Positions 42,923 through 52,222 of a DNA stretch of 64,000 nt are shown here, in pieces. A program made the position numbers and the translations under genes. Each line of letters opens with the position of its first letter. Positions within the stretch are counted from its first letter, which is position 1. Under the pieces are notes generated by a model. The model saw only the letters and a program-made list of their open reading frames with translations, searched no databases and was not told the DNA's origin. The DNA comes from an uncultured Eubacterium sp. (lineage in GTDB: Bacteria > Bacillota > Clostridia > Oscillospirales > Acutalibacteraceae), in the NCBI GenBank assembly GCA_900539325.1, contig UQCC01000007.1, forward strand, positions 52,527 through 116,526. The letters run 5' to 3'.

Positions 42923-43291
42923 TTACTTCTTCTTGTTTGCTACGGTTCTCTTTGGACCCTTGCGTGTTCTCGCATTGTTCTTAGAAGTCTGTCCTCTTAC
43001 AGGAAGGCCCTTAATGTGGCGAGTTCCGCGGTAGCAACCGATTTCTTTAAGTCTCTTAATATCGAACGCAACTTTTCTTCTCAAGTCACCTTCAACATCA
43101 AGGTTATGAGTGATGTAATCGCTAAGCTTCTTTACATCTTCTTCTGTTAAATCTCTGCAACGTGTGTCTGGATTAACGCCTGTTGCTTCGATGATCTTGT
43201 CTGAGGTTGTTTTGCCTATACCGTAAATATAGGTAAGACCGATTTCAACTCTCTTGTCATTAGGTAAGTCAACACCTGAAATACGTGCCAT
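42923..43291 (-). CDS. rpsM: 30S ribosomal protein S13
   Basis: 122 residues. ARISGVDLPNDKRVEIGLTY at the N-terminus and RGTRHIKGLPVRGQTSKNNA near 92 are S13 signatures. Contacts the P-site tRNA and 50S subunit. Confidence 0.98.
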   Translation of the reverse strand: MARISGVDLPNDKRVEIGLTYIYGIGKTTSDKIIEATGVNPDTRCRDLTEEDVKKLSDYITHNLDVEGDLRRKVAFDIKRLKEIGCYRGTRHIKGLPVRGQTSKNNARTRKGPKRTVANKKK

Positions 43292-43323
43292 ACTACAGTT
43301 TACCTCCGATTATTAGTTCAGGA

Positions 43324-43437
43324 TTAGCCCTGACGCTGTTTGTGCTTTGGATTTTCACAGATAACCATTACTTTTCCATTGCGCTTAATAACTTTGCATT
43401 TATCGCAAATTTTCTTTACAGAAGGTCTAACTTTCAT
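43324..43437 (-). CDS. rpmJ: 50S ribosomal protein L36 (zinc-binding form)
   Basis: 37 residues read directly from the minus strand. It begins MKVRPSVKKICDKCKVIKR and ends PKHKQRQG, the standard L36 with a C-x2-C...C...H zinc site. SD AAGGAGG precedes the ATG at 43437. It lies between infA and rpsM. Confidence 0.97.
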   Translation of the reverse strand: MKVRPSVKKICDKCKVIKRNGKVMVICENPKHKQRQG

Positions 43438-43456
43438 TTGAATATCCTCCTTAAAT

Positions 43457-43675
43457 TTACTTTGAACGCCAAATGATACGACCCTTAGTTAAGTCGTACG
43501 GTGACATTTCCATTGTTACCTTATCACCGGGAAGGATGCGAATGTTGTTCATTCTGAGCTTTCCGCTGATATGGGCTGTAATAATGTGGTCGTTTTGTAA
43601 CGCTACCTTGAAAGTTGTGTTAGGTAACAATTCAACCACAGTACCTTCAACTTCTATCATATCTGACTTAGACAT
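43457..43675 (-). CDS. infA: Translation initiation factor IF-1
   Basis: 72 residues from ATG 43675, the usual length (MSKSDMIEVEG); another ATG three bases upstream is also possible. The S1-like OB fold has HISGKLRMNNIRILPGDKV near 36. It occupies the A site during initiation. Confidence 0.97.
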   Translation of the reverse strand: MSKSDMIEVEGTVVELLPNTTFKVALQNDHIITAHISGKLRMNNIRILPGDKVTMEMSPYDLTKGRIIWRSK

Positions 43676-43765
43676 CATTTTACCTCGCTAATTATATTAG
43701 TATGATGTTGTTTCTATCTGGAATCACATTACGGCGTAATCGCCTGCAATTCAACTCGCCTACCG

Positions 43766-44515
43766 TTAAGCCCTTGTCAAAATTACAGGACCGTTTGATG
43801 TAATGGCAATGGTGTGCTCAAAGTGAGCTGCCGGTTTGCCGTCACAAGTTTTTACAGTCCATCCGTCAGAGAGCTGTTTAACCTTATAGGTTCCCAGATT
43901 TATCATCGGTTCAATTGCCAATGTCATTCCGGGTGATAGTCGGATACCACGACCTGCGTGTCCGAAGTTCGGTACGCTTGGTTCTTCATGAAGTTTTGTG
44001 CCTACACCGTGACCGACAAAGTCACGAACAACACCGTATCCACGCTCTTCACAATATGATTGCACTGCATGACCGATATCGCCGATTCTGTTGCCCGGAA
44101 CAGCAGCCTCAATTCCCTTATACAGAGATTCTCTGGTTGTGTCCACCAGCCGCTTTACCTCAGGAGAGCAAGTCCCGCAGATAAAAGTAGCAGCATTGTC
44201 GCCGTTATATCCGTGCTTTGCAGCACCCAAGTCGATAGAAACGATGTCGCCATCTTTTATAACTCTATCTTTACTTGGAATACCGTGGATTACTTCATCG
44301 TTTATAGATATACATGCGGTAGCAGGATACCCGCCATAGTTCAGGAAATTAGGGGTAGCCCCACATTTCTTGATAAAATCATAAGCGATTTTATCAATCT
44401 CCCATGTTGTGACACCGGGTTTAACGGCTTCACCTGCCACCTGTAATGCCTGAGCCGAAATTATACAAGCTTCTTTCATAAGCTCGAGTTCACGACTGCT
44501 TTTTAGCACTATCAT
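43766..44515 (-). CDS. map: Methionine aminopeptidase, type I
   Basis: 249 residues. HGIPSKDRVIKDGDIVSIDLG near residue 76 with the first metal Asp, YNGDNAATF near 101, GHGVGTKLHEEP near 170 (metal His) and AIEPMINLG near 202 (metal Glu) form the dinuclear site. Start ATG 44515 has GGAGG upstream; the adk stop is one base before it. It removes initiator Met from nascent proteins. Confidence 0.96.
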   Translation of the reverse strand: MIVLKSSRELELMKEACIISAQALQVAGEAVKPGVTTWEIDKIAYDFIKKCGATPNFLNYGGYPATACISINDEVIHGIPSKDRVIKDGDIVSIDLGAAKHGYNGDNAATFICGTCSPEVKRLVDTTRESLYKGIEAAVPGNRIGDIGHAVQSYCEERGYGVVRDFVGHGVGTKLHEEPSVPNFGHAGRGIRLSPGMTLAIEPMINLGTYKVKQLSDGWTVKTCDGKPAAHFEHTIAITSNGPVILTRA

Positions 44516-44516
44516 G

Positions 44517-45149
44517 TTAATCCTCCAATGCGGCAAAAACGAGCTTTGTTGTATCAGCTACATCTTCCTGACCTTCAACAACCTTAAGCTTACCGAGATT
44601 CTCATAAAATCCCTTAAGCGGTTCTGTCATCTTGTGATATTCAACAAGACGGTCAAGAACAGTCTGAGGAGCGTCGTCTTTACGCTGAATCAATTCTCCG
44701 CCGCAAGCATCGCAAATTCCGTCTACCTTTGGTTTTTTGTACTCAATATGGTAAGAATTTGCACACTTTGAGCAAACGCGGCGTCCGGACATCCTCTTTG
44801 TAATAGCTTCATCCGGTACTTCGATATCAATAACTTTATCAATATCTACACCGCTGTCAAGCAAAGCCTGAGCCTGCGGAATTGTACGAGGGAATCCGTC
44901 GAGAATAAATCCGTTTTTACAATCATCGTCATTAAGACGATCCTTGATAATTCCGATAACAACTTCATCAGGAACGAGCTGACCGGCATCCATATAACTT
45001 TTTGCCTTAAGGCCCATCTCTGTGCCGTCCTTAACAGCGGCACGGAGAATGTTACCCGTTGAAATTGCAGGAATATTTAACTTTTCACAAATCTTTTCTG
45101 CCTGAGTACCTTTGCCGGCACCCGGAGCTCCTAAAAGAATAAGTTTCAT
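44517..45149 (-). CDS. adk: Adenylate kinase (zinc-lid form)
   Basis: 210 residues. GAPGAGKGTQAEKI at the N-terminus is the P-loop; DGFPRTIPQA near 85 is the AMP site; the lid carries CSKC and CDAC (near 130-153), a structural zinc site. It interconverts AMP, ADP and ATP. Between secY and map. Confidence 0.97.
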   Translation of the reverse strand: MKLILLGAPGAGKGTQAEKICEKLNIPAISTGNILRAAVKDGTEMGLKAKSYMDAGQLVPDEVVIGIIKDRLNDDDCKNGFILDGFPRTIPQAQALLDSGVDIDKVIDIEVPDEAITKRMSGRRVCSKCANSYHIEYKKPKVDGICDACGGELIQRKDDAPQTVLDRLVEYHKMTEPLKGFYENLGKLKVVEGQEDVADTTKLVFAALED

Positions 45150-45166
45150 ATCATAAATCCTTTCGA

Positions 45167-46519
45167 TTAATCAAGGAAGCCTTTATAATGACGCATTACC
45201 ATTTGTGACTCTAATTGACGAACTGTTTCAAGAGCTACGCCAACCAAGATGATGAGTGATGTACCGCCCATTGTGATTGACATACCGCCTGTGCTGTCCG
45301 AAGCACCCGAAAGCGGCTTGATTGCAGCATCGCAAATAAGAGAATAAATGATTGGGAACAACGCAACTACCGAAATCATCAAAGCACCGATAAGGGTAAG
45401 TCTTGAGATGATTCTCAAAATGTAGTCTGATGTAGGTCTGCCCGGACGAATGCCCGGAATTACACCGTTGTTCTTACGAAGATTATTTGCCATTTCGATT
45501 GGGTTGTACTGAATTGTACTGTAGAAATAAGCAAAGAAAATAATCAAAATGAAGTACATTCCTGCATACCACCATGAGTCACTCTGGAAAGCTTTGAAGA
45601 ACTTTTCCCAGAAAGTGCCCTCATACTTGCTGCTTGAGAGGAACATTTGAACTGTACCCGGAAGAGAAAGTATTGATGATGCAAAGATGATTGGAAGTAC
45701 GCCTGACATATTAACCTTGATAGGCATATGTGTGTTTTGACCGCCATACATCTTTCTGCCAACAACGCGTTTTGCGTATTGGATAGGAACTCTTCTTTCA
45801 GCATTGTCGAGCAATACGATATATGCAATCATCAAAACAAAGACTACACATACAACAGGAACAAGAACTTTATATACGGTTCTGCCTGTTGAGATGTATT
45901 GGAACAACTGCTTAATAATTGTTGGGAAACGAGATGCAATTCCGGCAAAAAGGATAATGGAAATACCGTTACCGATGCCTTGAATTGAAATCTGTTCACC
46001 GAGCCACATAATAACTGCTGTGCCCGCTGTAAGAACGGCAATAATAACAACTGCCTGGAATACAGCGTCAAAACCTGTATATGCAGCACCGCTTGCATCA
46101 GTTGCAAGCAAGCTGTTTGCACGAAGATAGAAGAAATATGCAAGAGATTGGAGCAAGCCGAGAGCGACTGTCAAGAATCTTGTAATTGCAGTGATTTTCT
46201 TTCTGCCTTCTTCGCCTTCCTTTTGGAGATTTTCCAAAGCAGGAATGGCAACAGCCAAAAGTTGAATAATGATTGATGAGTTGATGTACGGAGTGATTGA
46301 CATAGCGAAGATAGTTCCGTATGTGAAAGCACTACCTGTCATCAAGCTCAAGTAAGTCATAATTGTGTTGCCTTTACCAACGTCGATTTCATCAACGATA
46401 TTTACAAACGGAACAGGAATAACCGAACCGATTCTAAAAATAAGAATGATAAAAGCAGTAAACAGAAGCTTTTTTCTGATTTCGGAGATTTTGAATGCAT
46501 TAATGATGGTTTTAATCAT
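45167..46519 (-). CDS. secY: Preprotein translocase subunit SecY
   Basis: 450 residues with ten transmembrane segments. SLMTGSAFTYGTIFAMSITP near 58 forms the plug region; PIKVNMSGVLPIIFASSIL near 265 and IRPGRPTSDYI near 355 are SecY signatures. Core of the protein export channel; abuts rplO. Confidence 0.97.
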   Translation of the reverse strand: MIKTIINAFKISEIRKKLLFTAFIILIFRIGSVIPVPFVNIVDEIDVGKGNTIMTYLSLMTGSAFTYGTIFAMSITPYINSSIIIQLLAVAIPALENLQKEGEEGRKKITAITRFLTVALGLLQSLAYFFYLRANSLLATDASGAAYTGFDAVFQAVVIIAVLTAGTAVIMWLGEQISIQGIGNGISIILFAGIASRFPTIIKQLFQYISTGRTVYKVLVPVVCVVFVLMIAYIVLLDNAERRVPIQYAKRVVGRKMYGGQNTHMPIKVNMSGVLPIIFASSILSLPGTVQMFLSSSKYEGTFWEKFFKAFQSDSWWYAGMYFILIIFFAYFYSTIQYNPIEMANNLRKNNGVIPGIRPGRPTSDYILRIISRLTLIGALMISVVALFPIIYSLICDAAIKPLSGASDSTGGMSITMGGTSLIILVGVALETVRQLESQMVMRHYKGFLD

Positions 46520-46963
46520 TTACTGCACCTCCACCGTTCCACCAGCTGCTTCGATTTTTGCCTTTGCGGACTCAGAAATTGCGTCAACCTTTACAGTCAA
46601 AGACTTTGTGATTTCGCCCTTACCGAGAACCTTTACGCCGTCAAGTGTCTTCTTGAGAAGACCGCAAGCTACAAGGCTTTCTGCATCAACAGTTGCGCCT
46701 GCTTCAAATCTCTTTTCAAGGTCTGAAACATTTACAATAGCGTATTCTGTTGCAAAGATGTTATTAAAACCTCTTTTTGGCACACGTCTTTGAAGTGGCA
46801 TCTGACCGCCTTCAAATCCAGGTCTTCTGCTGTAACCTGAACGTGCCTTTTGACCTTTGTGACCCTTACCGGCTGTCTTACCTTGGCCTGAACCTGCGCC
46901 ACGACCAATTCTCTTAACTGCCTTCTTTGAGCCCTCTGCAGGAGAAAGTTCATGTAATTTCAT
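46520..46963 (-). CDS. rplO: 50S ribosomal protein L15
   Basis: 147 residues. MKLHELSPAEGSKKAVKRIG at the N-terminus and the glycine-rich GRGAGSGQGKTAGKGHKGQ near 20 are diagnostic. Its stop abuts the secY start. Confidence 0.97.
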   Translation of the reverse strand: MKLHELSPAEGSKKAVKRIGRGAGSGQGKTAGKGHKGQKARSGYSRRPGFEGGQMPLQRRVPKRGFNNIFATEYAIVNVSDLEKRFEAGATVDAESLVACGLLKKTLDGVKVLGKGEITKSLTVKVDAISESAKAKIEAAGGTVEVQ

Positions 46964-46977
46964 TTGAGCACCTCCCC

Positions 46978-47148
46978 TTATTCTTCTACGATTGTAACAA
47001 GGTGGGAAATCTTCTTGATTTTACCTTGTGTTTGTGCGTTATCAGGTTGTTCTGTAACGTTACCGATCTTGCGTAGACCAAGTGAGTGAGCGGTAGCAAT
47101 TTGATCTTTCTTGCAACCAATTAAGCTCTTTGTAAGCTTGATTTTCAT
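46978..47148 (-). CDS. rpmD: 50S ribosomal protein L30
   Basis: 56 residues read directly from the minus strand: begins MKIKLTKSLIGCKKDQ, with ATAHSLGLRKIGN near 18. ATG 47148 has GGAGGAATTTG upstream. Between rpsE and rplO, as usual. Confidence 0.95.
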   Translation of the reverse strand: MKIKLTKSLIGCKKDQIATAHSLGLRKIGNVTEQPDNAQTQGKIKKISHLVTIVEE

Positions 47149-47163
47149 AAATCAAATTCCTCC

Positions 47164-47667
47164 TTAACCTACTATTTCCTTAACGCTCTTGCCACGAACG
47201 GCTGCAACTTCCTCAGCAGTTCTGAGCTGGCTGAGACCATTGATTGTAGCTCTTACAACATTGCAAGGATTGTTTGAACGGATAGCCTTTGTACGAATAT
47301 CCTTGATACCAACTGTTTCAACAACAGCACGAACAGGGCCGCCTGCGATAACTCCGGTACCCTTTGGAGCCGGCATAAGGAGAACCTCGCCTGCGCCAAA
47401 CTTACCTTTGATTTCGTGAGGAATAGTTGTTCCTCTGAGTGAAACCTTAATTACATTCTTCTTTGCATCTTCGATACCCTTACGGATTGCATCAGGAACT
47501 TCGCCTGACTTACCGATACCGAAGCCTACAAGTCCGTTACCGTCACCAACTACTACGAGAGCTGCGAACTTAAAAATTCTACCGCCCTTTACAGTCTTTG
47601 ATACACGATTGATAGTAACTACTCTTTCTTCAAGTTCCATTGAAGATACATCAATTTTATTGTTCAT
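47164..47667 (-). CDS. rpsE: 30S ribosomal protein S5
   Basis: 167 residues. EERVVTINRVSKTVKGGRIF near 11 is the N-terminal double-stranded RNA-binding signature; IPHEIKGKFGAGEVLLMPA near 85 and VGIKDIRTKAIRSNNP near 118 are C-terminal motifs. ATG 47667 follows GGGAG; a longer in-frame reading enters the rplR gene end and is rejected. Confidence 0.97.
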   Translation of the reverse strand: MNNKIDVSSMELEERVVTINRVSKTVKGGRIFKFAALVVVGDGNGLVGFGIGKSGEVPDAIRKGIEDAKKNVIKVSLRGTTIPHEIKGKFGAGEVLLMPAPKGTGVIAGGPVRAVVETVGIKDIRTKAIRSNNPCNVVRATINGLSQLRTAEEVAAVRGKSVKEIVG

Positions 47668-47686
47668 AATAATTAATCTCCCTTCC

Positions 47687-48046
47687 TTAGAACTCAAGTC
47701 CGCCTTCACGAGCGCCTTCTGCAACTGCAGCTACACGACCGTGATATACGTAACCGCCACGATCGAATACACATTCCTTAATGCCCTTCTCTGTGGCTCT
47801 TTCTGCTAATTTTTTACCTACAGCCTTAGCTGCTTCAACGTTACCGCCGTATTGTGCAAAGTCCTTTTCAACTGTTGATGCCTGAGCAAGTGTTACGCCT
47901 GCTTCATCATCGATGAGTTGAACATAGATATTTGCAAGGGAGCGATATACGTTAAGTCTTGGACACTCAGCAGTACCGCTGATCTTACCGCGTACACGAA
48001 CGTGACGCTTCTTTCTTGCGATGTTAGAATCTTGTCTTGAAACCAT
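47687..48046 (-). CDS. rplR: 50S ribosomal protein L18
   Basis: 119 residues. RHVRVRGKISGTAECPRLNV near 14 and GYVYHGRVAAVAEGAREGGL at the C-terminus are L18 signatures; it binds 5S rRNA. Confidence 0.97.
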   Translation of the reverse strand: MVSRQDSNIARKKRHVRVRGKISGTAECPRLNVYRSLANIYVQLIDDEAGVTLAQASTVEKDFAQYGGNVEAAKAVGKKLAERATEKGIKECVFDRGGYVYHGRVAAVAEGAREGGLEF

Positions 48047-48064
48047 TGTAATTCACTCCTTCCT

Positions 48065-48607
48065 TTATTTCTTACCTGCTTTGCCTTCTTTACGGCGAAT
48101 ATGCTCTTCAGCATATTTAATGCCCTTGCCCTTATATGGCTCCGGTGGTCTCTTTTCGCGAACCTGAGCTGCGAACTGACCAACTGCCTGCTTGTCTGCA
48201 CCGCTGATTACGATAGCGTTTGCATTAGGGCATTCTACCTTAACTCCTTCAGGAGCTTCCATAATAACCTGGTGTGAGAAGCCGAGGTTCATTGTAAGAG
48301 TATTGCCTGAAGCTGATACTCTGTAACCAACGCCGTTTACTTCAAGGTTCTTCTTGAAGCCTTCTGTTACACCTGATACCATATTTGCGATAAGTGCTCT
48401 GTACAAACCGTGCATAGCTCTGTGTTCCTTATCGTCTGATGGTCTTTGTAATGTAATCTCGCTGCCTTCGATTGTAACTGTGATGTCCTTGTTAACATCC
48501 TGAGTAAGAGTACCGTTTGGTCCCTTAACGGTTACAGTGTTTTCTGCGTTTACTGATACTTCAACGCCGGCAGGAATTACGATTGGCTTTAAACCGATAC
48601 GTGACAT
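48065..48607 (-). CDS. rplF: 50S ribosomal protein L6
   Basis: 180 residues. SRIGLKPIVIPAGVEV at the N-terminus and RPPEPYKGKGIKYAEEHIRR near 153 are diagnostic. Lies near the GTPase-associated centre of the 50S. Confidence 0.97.
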   Translation of the reverse strand: MSRIGLKPIVIPAGVEVSVNAENTVTVKGPNGTLTQDVNKDITVTIEGSEITLQRPSDDKEHRAMHGLYRALIANMVSGVTEGFKKNLEVNGVGYRVSASGNTLTMNLGFSHQVIMEAPEGVKVECPNANAIVISGADKQAVGQFAAQVREKRPPEPYKGKGIKYAEEHIRRKEGKAGKK

Positions 48608-48622
48608 CCTAACTGCACCTCC

Positions 48623-49021
48623 TTACCAAACAAATGCTAATACTTCGCCGCCAACATTTTGCTTGCGAGCTTCTCTGTCTGTCATAATACCTTTTGATGT
48701 TGAAACGATTGCAATACCGAGTCCCTTCATTACCTTTGGCATATCCTCTACATTTGAGTAGATTCTAAGACCAGGCTTTGAAACTCTGCGCAAGCCGGTG
48801 ATAACCTGTGATTTGTTTTCGCCATACTTGAGTGTTACACGGATAACACCTTGCTTTTCGTCTTCGATTACTTTATATGATGCGATATAGCCTTCATCAA
48901 GAAGAATCTGAGCGATTGCCTTCTTCATATTTGATGCAGGAATATCTACTGTTTCGTGTTTTGCTGAGTTCGCGTTACGAATTCTTGTAAGCATATCAGC
49001 GATTGGGTCTGTAATATGCAT
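48623..49021 (-). CDS. rpsH: 30S ribosomal protein S8
   Basis: 132 residues. MHITDPIADMLTRIRNANSA at the N-terminus and the C-terminal GIAIVSTSKGIMTDREAR are diagnostic. In characterised bacteria S8 also represses the spc operon. Confidence 0.98.
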   Translation of the reverse strand: MHITDPIADMLTRIRNANSAKHETVDIPASNMKKAIAQILLDEGYIASYKVIEDEKQGVIRVTLKYGENKSQVITGLRRVSKPGLRIYSNVEDMPKVMKGLGIAIVSTSKGIMTDREARKQNVGGEVLAFVW

Positions 49022-49057
49022 TGATATTTCCTCCTTATAAATTTAGCAATTCTCGAT

Positions 49058-49243
49058 TTACCAAGATGATTTCTTAACTCCAGGAATCTCACCCTTGTGA
49101 GCAAGTTCTCTGAAGCAAATACGGCATATACCGTACTTACGAAGGTAAGCATGAGGTCTACCGCAGATCTTGCATCTGTTGTATTCTCTTGTTGAATACT
49201 TTGCAGGCTTTTGCTGCTTAACTTTCATTGATGTCTTTGCCAC
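49058..49243 (-). CDS. rpsN: 30S ribosomal protein S14, type Z
   Basis: 61 residues, the short zinc form: CKICGRPHAYLRKYGICRIC near 24-43 supplies four cysteines. ATG 49243 has GGAGG upstream. Confidence 0.98.
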   Translation of the reverse strand: MAKTSMKVKQQKPAKYSTREYNRCKICGRPHAYLRKYGICRICFRELAHKGEIPGVKKSSW

Positions 49244-49255
49244 GATAATCCCTCC

Positions 49256-49798
49256 TTACTCTGCAAACGGAGCGCCCATAAGTTTGAGGAGCTCTCTTGC
49301 TTCTTCGTCTGTGTTTGCTGTGGTAACCATAATAATGTCCATACCACGAACCTTGTCAATCTTGTCGTAATCGATTTCAGGGAAAATCAACTGCTCCTTG
49401 ATACCCATAGCATAGTTGCCACGGCCGTCAAATGAGTTTGGATTGATACCTCTGAAGTCACGAACTCTTGGAAGTGAGAGATTGAAAAATCTGTCAAGGA
49501 ATTCATACATTCTGTCGCCTCTGAGAGTTACCTTTACGCCGATTGGCATACCTTCACGGAGCTTAAAGTTAGCTACCGACTTTTTAGCCTTACATACGAT
49601 AGGCTTTTGACCTGCGATTTGTGTGAGGTCATTAATGATAGAATCAACTACCTTTGAATTTTCACGAGCTTCGCCGCATCCAACATTGAGTACAATCTTG
49701 TCAAGCTTTGGGATTTGCATAACAGAATCGTATTCGAACTTCTTCATCAATGCAGGAGCAACTTCAGAACTATATACTTCTTTAAGTCTTGCTGCCAT
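49256..49798 (-). CDS. rplE: 50S ribosomal protein L5
   Basis: 180 residues. QIPKLDKIVLNVGCGEA near 28 and DFRGINPNSFDGRGNYAMGI near 115 are L5 signatures. Binds 5S rRNA in the central protuberance. Confidence 0.98.
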   Translation of the reverse strand: MAARLKEVYSSEVAPALMKKFEYDSVMQIPKLDKIVLNVGCGEARENSKVVDSIINDLTQIAGQKPIVCKAKKSVANFKLREGMPIGVKVTLRGDRMYEFLDRFFNLSLPRVRDFRGINPNSFDGRGNYAMGIKEQLIFPEIDYDKIDKVRGMDIIMVTTANTDEEARELLKLMGAPFAE

Positions 49799-49817
49799 TT
49801 GTTATGTCCTCCCTTTC

Positions 49818-50123
49818 TTAAAACTCGTTTCCGCATTTCTTGCAAACGCGGATGCCGCCCTTTTTGTGGCCTACTCTTGTAGCTTCATTGCACTTAGGGC
49901 AAACTAATTGAACTTTTGATGCGTAGAGAGCAGATTCAACCTCTACAAGTCCGCCTGTCTCGCCAACCTTTGATGGCTTGATGTGCTTTGTAACAATGTT
50001 AACCTTCTTAACGATAACCTTGTCTTCAGCAGGACTTACAGCGATAACTTCGCCCTGAACGCCCTTTGACTTACCTGAAAGTACCTGAACGGTATCTCCG
50101 GTCTTTACAAACATTTTCTTCAT
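49818..50123 (-). CDS. rplX: 50S ribosomal protein L24 with C-terminal cysteine pairs
   Basis: 101 residues from ATG 50123, which has GGAGG upstream. The KOW motif is VKTGDTVQVLSGKSKGVQGE near 5. The C-terminus contains CPKC and CKKCG, a two-pair zinc-ribbon-like layout. Confidence 0.96.
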   Translation of the reverse strand: MKKMFVKTGDTVQVLSGKSKGVQGEVIAVSPAEDKVIVKKVNIVTKHIKPSKVGETGGLVEVESALYASKVQLVCPKCNEATRVGHKKGGIRVCKKCGNEF

Positions 50124-50137
50124 ACTGAGCACCTCCA

Positions 50138-50506
50138 TTAAAGTACTTCCGGAGCGAGAGAAAGAATCTTCATGTAATCTTTTTCACGAAGTTCCCTTGC
50201 TACGGGGCCAAAAATACGGGTGCCTTTAGGAGTTTTGTCCTCCTTAATAATTACGGCAGCATTTTCGTCAAAACGAATATACTGACCATCATCACGACGT
50301 ACACCTTTAGTTGTACGAACGATGACTGCTTTAACAACTTCGCCCTTCTTAACGATACCACCCGGAGCAGCCTTTTTAACTGACGCTACGATGACATCAC
50401 CAATGTTGGCGTATCTTCTGCCTGAACCGCCAAGTACACGGATGCAAAGGATTTCCTTAGCGCCTGTGTTGTCGGCAACCTTCAAACGACTTTCTTGTTG
50501 TATCAC
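50138..50506 (-). CDS. rplN: 50S ribosomal protein L14
   Basis: 122 residues starting at GTG 50506 with SD GGAGG seven bases upstream; the longer in-frame reading enters the spacer. QQESRLKVADNTGAKE at the N-terminus and ARELREKDYMKILSLAPEVL at the C-terminus are diagnostic. Confidence 0.97.
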   Translation of the reverse strand: MIQQESRLKVADNTGAKEILCIRVLGGSGRRYANIGDVIVASVKKAAPGGIVKKGEVVKAVIVRTTKGVRRDDGQYIRFDENAAVIIKEDKTPKGTRIFGPVARELREKDYMKILSLAPEVL

Positions 50507-50617
50507 AGTGTTTACCTCCTTCGTACTGCAAAATAACACTTTGCTAAGTTGCAGTTATTATTTTTTGACTAAATTAATAGACTTTTTAATATTCTTAAAA
50601 GCTGTAAATCGTAACGA

Positions 50618-50872
50618 TTACTTAGCCTTCTCGATGATTTCAACTACACGCCAATTCTTATCCTTGCTCATTGGACGACATTCCATAATCTGAACCTTGT
50701 CGCCAACGCCGCATTCGTTTTTCTCGTCGTGTGCCTTATACTTAACAGACTTATCAACAATCTTATTGTAAAGAGGGTGCTTAACTCTGTCTTTGATAGT
50801 TACAACTACTGTCTTGTCCATCTTGTCTGATGTAACAACACCAACCATAGTTTTTCTGAGGTTTCTTTCCAT
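50618..50872 (-). CDS. rpsQ: 30S ribosomal protein S17
   Basis: 84 residues. RKTMVGVVTSDKMDKTVVV near 6 and GDKVQIMECRPMSKDKNWRV near 57 are S17 signatures. It is followed by an unusually long 111-base gap before rplN with no clear terminator. Confidence 0.97.
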   Translation of the reverse strand: MERNLRKTMVGVVTSDKMDKTVVVTIKDRVKHPLYNKIVDKSVKYKAHDEKNECGVGDKVQIMECRPMSKDKNWRVVEIIEKAK

Positions 50873-50890
50873 TAATCAGTTACCTCCTTA

Positions 50891-51094
50891 TCAGGAATTA
50901 GCATTTTCAAGTTCGATAGCTCTTTCAACTGTCTTGATACGAGCGATATCTTTCTTGACTGCTTTAATTCTCATAGGGTTTTCGAGCTGATTGATAGCCT
51001 GCTGGAAATGAAGATTGAAAAGTTCTTCTTTAAGCTCAACGAGCTTCTTTGCTCTCTGCTCTGCAGAAAGTTCTCTGATTTCTGATGCTTTCAT
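50891..51094 (-). CDS. rpmC: 50S ribosomal protein L29
   Basis: 67 residues. MKASEIRELSAEQ at the N-terminus and KEELFNLHFQQA near 24 are diagnostic. Overlaps the rplP stop by one base. Confidence 0.97.
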   Translation of the reverse strand: MKASEIRELSAEQRAKKLVELKEELFNLHFQQAINQLENPMRIKAVKKDIARIKTVERAIELENANS

Positions 51095-51516
51095 TACTGC
51101 TCTCCTCCCTCTTCTTTTTTAACAAACTTACATTTTACAGGAAGCTTGTTTGCTGCAAGTCTCATAGCTTCACGAGCAACATCCTCGCTTACGCCTGCAA
51201 GTTCAAACATAACCTTTCCCGGCTTAACTACTGCTACCCAGTAGTCAACATTACCTTTACCTTTACCCATACGAGTATCGGCAGGTCTTGCTGTGATTGG
51301 CTTGTCTGGGAAAATCTTAATCCAAACTTTACCACCACGCTTTGTGTAACGGGTCATAGCGATACGGGCTGCTTCGATTTGAGCTGCTGTGATCCATGCA
51401 GGTTCTGTTGTTGCAAGACCGTACTCACCGTATGATACCTTATTGCCTCTTGTAGCCACACCTGTCATACGACCTCTGTGTTGCTTTCTGTGTTTTACAC
51501 GCTTAGGTAAGAGCAT
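51094..51516 (-). CDS. rplP: 50S ribosomal protein L16
   Basis: 140 residues. MLLPKRVKHRKQHRGRMTG at the N-terminus and TRYTKRGGKVWIKIFPDKP-like TKRGGKVWIKIFPDKPIT near 58 are diagnostic. Abuts rpsC. Confidence 0.98.
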   Translation of the reverse strand: MLLPKRVKHRKQHRGRMTGVATRGNKVSYGEYGLATTEPAWITAAQIEAARIAMTRYTKRGGKVWIKIFPDKPITARPADTRMGKGKGNVDYWVAVVKPGKVMFELAGVSEDVAREAMRLAANKLPVKCKFVKKEEGGEQ

Positions 51517-52205
51517 TATTTATTTCCCCCTTCCTTGCGATTTGTTCTTCTTCTCTTATTGCGAGATTCTCTGAGAACTTCGCCCTGATAGATCCATACT
51601 TTAACACCGAGTCTGCCGTATGTTGTAGCAGCTTCTGCTGTGCCGTAGTCGATGTCTGCACGGATTGTTTGTAGAGGAATTGTACCCTCCTTATAAGTTT
51701 CAGATCTTGCGATTTCGGCACCGCCGATTCTGCCTGAAACCATAACCTTGATACCGCGAGCACCAAGTCTCATTGTGTTTCTGATTGCACCCTTAACTGC
51801 TCTTCTGAATGCAACTCTGCGTTCGAGCTGCTGAGCAATTGACTGTGCTACCAATGTAGCATTGAGGTCAGGTTGCTTAATCTCAACAATGTTGATGAAT
51901 ACTTCGGAAGGATCCTTGCCGAGCTTCTTTGCACAAGTTGCCTTGAGCTTTTCAATCTCTGCACCCTGCTTACCGATAACCATACCCGGCTTTGCACAGT
52001 GAATGTTGATTCTTACTCTCTTAGTATCTCTTTCGATTTCTACCTTTGGAACACCTGCGCTGTAAAGTGACTTCAACAAATACTGACGAAGATTATAATC
52101 TTCTACAAGAATGTCGCCGAATTCGCCTTTCTTTGCATACCAGCGAGAGTCCCAGTCTTTAATAACGCCGATTCTTAAACCGGTTGGATTACATTTCTGT
52201 CCCAT
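51516..52205 (-). CDS. rpsC: 30S ribosomal protein S3
   Basis: 229 residues. MGQKCNPTGLRIGVIKDWDS at the N-terminus, KH domain GMVIGKQGAEIEKL near 75 and GARGIKVMVSGRIGGAEIAR near 148 are S3 signatures. Confidence 0.98.
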   Translation of the reverse strand: MGQKCNPTGLRIGVIKDWDSRWYAKKGEFGDILVEDYNLRQYLLKSLYSAGVPKVEIERDTKRVRINIHCAKPGMVIGKQGAEIEKLKATCAKKLGKDPSEVFINIVEIKQPDLNATLVAQSIAQQLERRVAFRRAVKGAIRNTMRLGARGIKVMVSGRIGGAEIARSETYKEGTIPLQTIRADIDYGTAEAATTYGRLGVKVWIYQGEVLRESRNKRRRTNRKEGGNK

Positions 52206-52222
52206 TTAACTTTCCTCCTCGC